This document shows, piece after piece, positions 4,676 through 7,658 of a stretch of 7,658 nucleotides of DNA. How positions within the stretch are numbered: position 1 is the first letter of the stretch; the number at the start of each line of letters is the position of its first letter. The DNA comes from JAYEJW01 sp034716535 (GTDB taxonomy: Bacteria; Pseudomonadota; Gammaproteobacteria; Chromatiales; Chromatiaceae). The stretch lies in NCBI GenBank assembly GCA_034716535.1, contig JAYEJW010000506.1:1-7658 (forward strand), written 5' to 3'. The notes below the pieces were generated by a model that was given only the letters and a program-made list of their open reading frames with translations, had not been told where the DNA came from and did no database searches. The position numbers were made by a program, and so were the translations under genes.

Positions 4676-5359
4676 ATGCATCTTAGGTCACCAGGGCCCG
4701 GCGGATCACCGCATGAGCCTCCGTCGAACGAGGGGCGGCGCACTCGCGCAGACGTCGGGACGGGTCGGACGGAATCCGCTGTAAGAACCGGTCGCGGTGC
4801 CGGGCTACGGGATGCCTTCACCCGTTACGTTAAGAAGATGCGCGGCACCACGCGGGGTAGCCCGCCGCGGGTGTCGACGTCTGAGGTCCTATGGTCCTGG
4901 CTGGGGGCGTTTATCGGCATCGGCGCGGTGGCTCTGCTGGGGCAGTGGTTTTTCTCCGGTACGGACAACCTGCTCGTTATCGGGTCCTTCGGCGCCTCTG
5001 CCGTCCTCGTCTACGGCGCCCCGCGCAGCCCGCTCGCCCAGCCGCGAAATCTGGTGGGTGGTCACATGATCTCCGCGGCGGTGGGGGTTCTCTGCTTCCA
5101 GCTGCTGCACCCCTTTCCAGGCTTGGCGGAGGCCATGGCCGTTGCGAGCGCCATTGCGCTCATGCACCTGACTCGCACTCTGCACCCGCCCGGCGGTGCG
5201 ACGGCCTTGATCGCCGTCATCGGCTCAGATCAGGTACACGGGCTCGGGTATTGGTATGTGCTTACCCCGGCGGGTCTCGGGGCGCTCATCCTGCTCCTTG
5301 TCGGCGTACTGGTGAACAACGCGAGCGCCACGCGACGATATCCGGAGCTTTGGTATTGA
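4676..5359 (+). CDS. HPP-family integral membrane protein, possible nitrite transporter
   Basis: HPP proteins are small inner-membrane proteins; members in cyanobacteria and plant chloroplasts have been tied to nitrite uptake, so nitrite transport is the working idea here. Visible features counted from ATG 4676 are a Gly/Pro/Arg-rich N-terminus (1-45), the conserved lead-in YVKKMRG then PPRV, and about five hydrophobic segments: LWSWLGAFIGIGAVALL (72-92), LLVIGSFGASAVLVY (98-113), a third at 124-144, a fourth at 150-167 and a fifth at 193-214. The signature HPPGGATALIAV is at 170-181. The start is uncertain. The frame opens earlier (4565), but that would place the activator box inside the gene. 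ATG 4838 would cut into the conserved KMRG lead-in. ATG 4676 fits a start of transcription near 4629 but has no clear ribosome site. It lies 56 bp before the CBS gene on the same strand. Confidence 0.83.
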   Translation: MHLRSPGPGGSPHEPPSNEGRRTRADVGTGRTESAVRTGRGAGLRDAFTRYVKKMRGTTRGSPPRVSTSEVLWSWLGAFIGIGAVALLGQWFFSGTDNLLVIGSFGASAVLVYGAPRSPLAQPRNLVGGHMISAAVGVLCFQLLHPFPGLAEAMAVASAIALMHLTRTLHPPGGATALIAVIGSDQVHGLGYWYVLTPAGLGALILLLVGVLVNNASATRRYPELWY

Positions 5360-5415
5360 CGATCGCGCCGCGTACTGACGTGTCGCTCTGAACGGCCACG
5401 CACAGGGGTTGCCGA

Positions 5416-6054
5416 ATGACAGTTCAGGAATCGGAAATGAACGCGCTTGGACTGGCCCCGGATCTGACGGACGAAGACGTCGTTGACGCCATGCGTCAGC
5501 TGCCCGGTTACCTGGACATCACCACGGACGATTTCCGCGCGCTCTACCGGCTCGCTTTCGAGCACGCCATGGACCGGCTGGTGGGTGGCTTGCGGGCGAA
5601 GGATCTCATGCGGGCGGAGCGCACAGCATTGCGCGCCGGTCTGACCTTGGCGGAGGCGTGCGCGACCATGGCCGACCGCGGCCTCAAGGGCATGCCGGTG
5701 GTGGACGGAGAGCGGCAGGTCATCGGGATTCTCTCCGAGGCCGATATCCTTCACCGCCTAGGCGCCGTGACCTTCCTCGATCTCATGCTCCGGCCCGCCG
5801 AACGACAAGCGGACGCCCTTCGCCTGATGCGGCGTGTTACGGTCGAATCCGTGATGACGCGACCACCGGTGATCTTGAGCGAGGACGCAGATGTTGGCGC
5901 CATGCTGCGGGCATTCCGTTCCCACATGGGGAGGCAGATGCCTGTGGTCGACCGGGTCGGGAAACTGGTCGGTGTCCTGGCGCGCAAAGACTTGATCGCC
6001 GCCTGCCCATTGAACCTAGAAACCGCTGCTTCTAGGCCGAGCGGCGCGTCCTGA
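5416..6054 (+). CDS. Two-CBS-domain protein paired with HPP membrane protein
   Basis: This is a 212-residue cytoplasmic protein with a tandem CBS pair, a module that usually binds adenine nucleotides and gates a partner enzyme or transporter. The N-terminal helical part (1-57) precedes CBS1 (about 60-115: RAKDLM, MADRGLKGMPVVD, VIGILSEADILHRLG) and CBS2 (about 144-196: ESVMTRPPVILSEDADVG, RQMPVVDRVGKLVGVLARKDLI). There are no membrane segments. ATG 5416 has AGGGG (5404-5408) 7 nt upstream, so I prefer it to the internal Met8. HPP and CBS domains occur fused in a single polypeptide in some bacteria. Here they are separate adjacent genes, suggesting that this protein regulates the HPP channel in response to energy state. 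The function is inferred from domain and context. Confidence 0.87.
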   Translation: MTVQESEMNALGLAPDLTDEDVVDAMRQLPGYLDITTDDFRALYRLAFEHAMDRLVGGLRAKDLMRAERTALRAGLTLAEACATMADRGLKGMPVVDGERQVIGILSEADILHRLGAVTFLDLMLRPAERQADALRLMRRVTVESVMTRPPVILSEDADVGAMLRAFRSHMGRQMPVVDRVGKLVGVLARKDLIAACPLNLETAASRPSGAS

Positions 6055-6081
6055 GTTGTCCCTATCGACGAGACGGACGGT

Positions 6082-6100
6082 AAAAAAGCCGACTCCGGGA
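6082..6100 (-). terminator. Weak terminator-like element after the LysR gene
   Basis: On the minus strand a short CCG-GAGT-CGG stem is followed by C and six T (6087-6082), directly after the regulator stop at 6101. The stem is only 3 bp, but the T6 run and the position between convergent genes favour termination. Confidence 0.35.
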
Positions 6101-7012
6101 TCAACGCTTCCGACGGCTGATCGCAGCCGCCTCCCGTTGGAACAGATCCATAAACTGCTGTTGAAACCGGCGGAGGTACTTGTCGCGAAGGTAGGCAATC
6201 TTCGCCACCTCCCAGGGGAACAGGTGGCTGAGATCGCGCTTGCCGAGGTCCGCGTCCTGTTCAGGTTCGTGCGCGAGAGCGGCAATGACTCCCAGACCCA
6301 GACCTTCTCGAACATAGGTTTTTATGACGTCCGTGTCGGCGGCGCTAAGAACCACCCGCGGACGCAGTCCCTCTTTCGCGAAGGTGTCGCTCAGCTGCCC
6401 GCGGCCGGTGAAGCCGGATACGTACGTGATCATGGGGTGCTCGCATAGCAGTTCGAGGGTGATGGGTCGAACGTCAAGGACGGGATGTCCGAGCGGCGCG
6501 ATCAGGCACCGGTTCCAGCGGTAGCAGGGGATGGCCGAGAGTGCCGGGTGATTCCCCACCGCCTCGGTGCAGATGGCCACATCGACGAGATCCTGCAGCG
6601 TCATGTCGACAAGTTGCCGCGGAGTGCCCTGGTGGATCTGTACCTCGACGGCGGGATAGGCCTCGCGGAAGAGGCGGATCGCCGGGGGCAGAACGTAACG
6701 CGCCTGCGTGTGCGTCGTGCCGATGCGTAGCACGCCGCTATCGTCCTCCACGTGATCTTGCCCGATGGCCAGGATGTTGGCGGTATCTGCCAGGGTTCTG
6801 CGGGCGTAGTGCACAACCTTCTCCCCGGCATCCGTAAGGCCAACCAGCCGTTTTCCGTAGCGCCGGAACAGGTGCGTGCCCAGCTCCTCTTCGACCTGCT
6901 TCAGGTGCTGGGAGACCGCGGGCTGCACCAGGTTGAGGCGAGCGGCCGCGCGGCTGACGCTGAAGTCCGATTCAACGAGGGCTACCAGGGAACGGAGTTG
7001 ACGAAGCTCCAT
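6101..7012 (-). CDS. LysR-family transcriptional regulator, CysB-like
   Basis: This is a DNA-binding regulator of 303 residues, slightly shorter than typical CysB (about 324). An N-terminal winged helix-turn-helix (about 1-60) includes SRAAARLNLVQPAVSQHLKQ and LGTHLFRRYGKRLVGLTDAG. The effector domain carries features of the CysB/Cbl branch: GTTHTQARYVLPPAI (98-112), where the two Thr line the sulfate/O-acetylserine pocket in CysB, ITYVSGFTGRGQLSD (195-209) and AADTDVIKTYVREGLGLGVIA (224-244). It probably senses a sulfur metabolite. The start at 7012 begins the standard MELRQLRSLVALVE text; no ribosome site is evident and the upstream DNA is very AT-rich. It is divergent from the DsrC-family gene, and LysR regulators commonly control the divergent neighbour and themselves. 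Target and ligand are inferred. Confidence 0.9.
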   Translation of the reverse strand: MELRQLRSLVALVESDFSVSRAAARLNLVQPAVSQHLKQVEEELGTHLFRRYGKRLVGLTDAGEKVVHYARRTLADTANILAIGQDHVEDDSGVLRIGTTHTQARYVLPPAIRLFREAYPAVEVQIHQGTPRQLVDMTLQDLVDVAICTEAVGNHPALSAIPCYRWNRCLIAPLGHPVLDVRPITLELLCEHPMITYVSGFTGRGQLSDTFAKEGLRPRVVLSAADTDVIKTYVREGLGLGVIAALAHEPEQDADLGKRDLSHLFPWEVAKIAYLRDKYLRRFQQQFMDLFQREAAAISRRKR

Positions 7013-7034
7013 ATCAAGAAAAATGATAAATCAG

Positions 7035-7045
7035 AATAACTTATT
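7035..7045. promoter_or_regulatory. AT-rich palindrome, candidate LysR operator
   Basis: AATAA-C-TTATT is an 11-bp palindrome in the divergent region, ending 2 bp before the -35 of the rightward promoter and 22 bp from the regulator start. This is the usual place for a LysR activator site, and CysB sites are AT-rich. Assignment to this regulator is inference. Confidence 0.4.
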
Positions 7046-7047
7046 AT

Positions 7048-7076
7048 TTTACATTATTTACGTGCCTTTCCATACT
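7048..7076 (+). promoter_or_regulatory. Sigma70-type promoter for the DsrC-family gene
   Basis: TTTACA (7048-7053, 5 of 6 to the -35 consensus) and CATACT (7071-7076, 4 of 6 to the -10) are separated by exactly 17 bp. The predicted start near 7083 gives a leader of about 87 nt to ATG 7170. Confidence 0.55.
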
Positions 7077-7169
7077 TTGAATCAAGCCCGGGCGCATCTG
7101 GAATCGGAACCATCGCTGCGCTCGGGGCGGCGTACCCGAAGACCTTTCCCCCAGATGGAGACAACAAAG

Positions 7170-7514
7170 ATGCATTCCGTTGAGACAGCGCCCCGACAAG
7201 CGGCAGAAAGCCAACCACCGCTATTCGATGCGGACGGTTTCTTGCTGGATCCGACTTATTGGAATGAGCAACTCTGCCGCGAGATCGCGGAAGACGAGGA
7301 GGTGGGGGTGCTCACGGAGAAGCATTGGCGGGTCCTTCATCACATCCGTGCGAAGTTCCTCACTCTTGGCGCGCTCCCGAACATGCGACTGGTGTGCCGC
7401 GCGACGGCGATCCCGAAGGCTGAGGTTTACGCCCTGTTCGGCGGGTGCCGTGTCATCTGGCGTGTGGCCGGTCTTCCGAATCCTGGAGAAGAGGCGAAGA
7501 CCTATTTGATCTGA
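7170..7514 (+). CDS. DsrC/TusE-family protein lacking both redox cysteines (RspA-like)
   Basis: This 114-residue cytoplasmic protein has the DsrC fold. DsrC carries sulfur as a trisulfide/persulfide on two C-terminal cysteines; TusE keeps only the last one. Family text is clear: LFDADGFLLDPTYWNEQLC (18-36), LTEKHWRVLHHIRAKFL (48-64), LGALPNMRLVCRAT (66-79) and RVAGLPNP (98-105). By alignment on AGLP, the inner Cys is Trp97 and the penultimate Cys position is Glu108. The tail ends EEAKTYLI instead of TGCV. Cysteines remain at 36, 76 and 93, but none at a canonical position. Cys-less family members have been named RspA and proposed to be regulatory. ATG 7170 is chosen because GGAG (7157-7160) lies upstream; ATG 7155 has no ribosome site. 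The divergent CysB-like regulator suggests sulfur-responsive control. A sulfur-transfer role is unlikely for this copy. Confidence 0.88.
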   Translation: MHSVETAPRQAAESQPPLFDADGFLLDPTYWNEQLCREIAEDEEVGVLTEKHWRVLHHIRAKFLTLGALPNMRLVCRATAIPKAEVYALFGGCRVIWRVAGLPNPGEEAKTYLI

Positions 7515-7658
7515 AGGTGAGCCGAATGGGTGCCCCTTCGCAGGTGTTACGTCCCGCGCTGTCTCAGGGGAAGCGTTCCGACCTATCTGAGGTGAGACGC
7601 GGGGAGGCGTCCCGCACAGATCGGGGAGGATTGCGCTCCTCGACCTGTGTGGGATGAG
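7515..7658. other. Structured region downstream of the DsrC-family gene
   Basis: No convincing gene is seen to the right edge. A 43-codon frame from ATG 7526 has a GAAGG just upstream but no recognisable product. The DNA is rich in inverted repeats: GTCTCA (7561-7566) with TGAGAC (7593-7598), and a longer imperfect hairpin at 7615-7649. It may be a terminator region or a repeat element. Confidence 0.5.
7615..7649. repeat. Long imperfect hairpin at the right edge
   Basis: CACAG-A-TCG-G-GGAG pairs with CTCC-T-CGA-C-CTGTG around a 7-base loop (7629-7635), with one mismatch and one G-T pair in 14 positions. No T-run is visible before the window ends 9 bp later. Confidence 0.65.

Noticed and set aside
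7023..7169. N-terminal extension of the DsrC-family protein
   Set aside because: The added segment is translated from AT-rich promoter DNA, overlaps the -35/-10 elements and has no family similarity.
7526..7657. Small 43-codon ORF near the right edge
   Set aside because: Although GAAGG precedes it, the product is Arg/Ser-rich without motif and the frame runs through strong inverted repeats. Not enough to call a gene.
1..7658. CRISPR arrays, tRNA or rRNA genes, transposases
   Set aside because: No regularly spaced repeats, cloverleaf-like segments, ribosomal RNA sequence or transposase/integrase motifs were found by reading both strands.

Overview
The window is GC-rich and densely coded. It looks like accessory or regulatory DNA from a denitrifying proteobacterium, probably a sulfur-metabolising beta- or gammaproteobacterium. 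The grounds are heme d1 biosynthesis genes (nirF and a NirC/cytochrome c55X-type gene), an HPP-family membrane protein with a CBS protein, a CysB-type LysR regulator and a DsrC-family protein. I cannot name a genus from sequence alone.

Left part (1-1711, minus strand): a probable operon reads leftward from an excellent CRP/FNR-type dyad (TTGAC-N4-GTCAA, 1698-1711). It holds an unrecognised 43-residue ORF with a strong ribosome binding site, a small periplasmic cytochrome c (nirC type) and nirF. nirF overlaps nirC by 4 nt and runs off the left edge. NirF works in periplasmic maturation of heme d1, the cofactor of cytochrome cd1 nitrite reductase, and the small cytochrome is a likely electron carrier for the same pathway. 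Divergent to this operon is a 146-residue protein of unknown function (1927-2367, plus strand) with a possible CX2CX10CX2H metal site.

Middle (2368-4432, minus strand): after a noncoding stretch with hairpins, a C9 tract and a perfect 16-bp tandem duplication comes a cell-wall/hydrolase cassette. A peptidoglycan-binding domain and a GH19 chitinase/lysozyme-like domain lie in one reading frame separated by a single TAG, followed by an SGNH/GDSL-like hydrolase. The in-frame amber codon is the oddest coding feature of the window.

Right part (4581-6054, plus strand): a second CRP/FNR-type dyad (TTGAC-N4-ATCAA, 4581-4594) precedes an HPP-family integral membrane protein and a two-CBS-domain protein. 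HPP proteins of plants and cyanobacteria have been linked to nitrite transport. With the nir genes and matching regulatory boxes, I infer a nitrite-handling module under the same oxygen/NO-responsive regulator.

Far right (6101-7658): a CysB-type LysR regulator (minus) is divergent from a DsrC-family protein (plus) that lacks both redox cysteines of true DsrC. An AT-rich shared intergenic region carries a palindrome next to a good sigma70-type promoter. The last 140 bases hold strong inverted repeats and no convincing gene.
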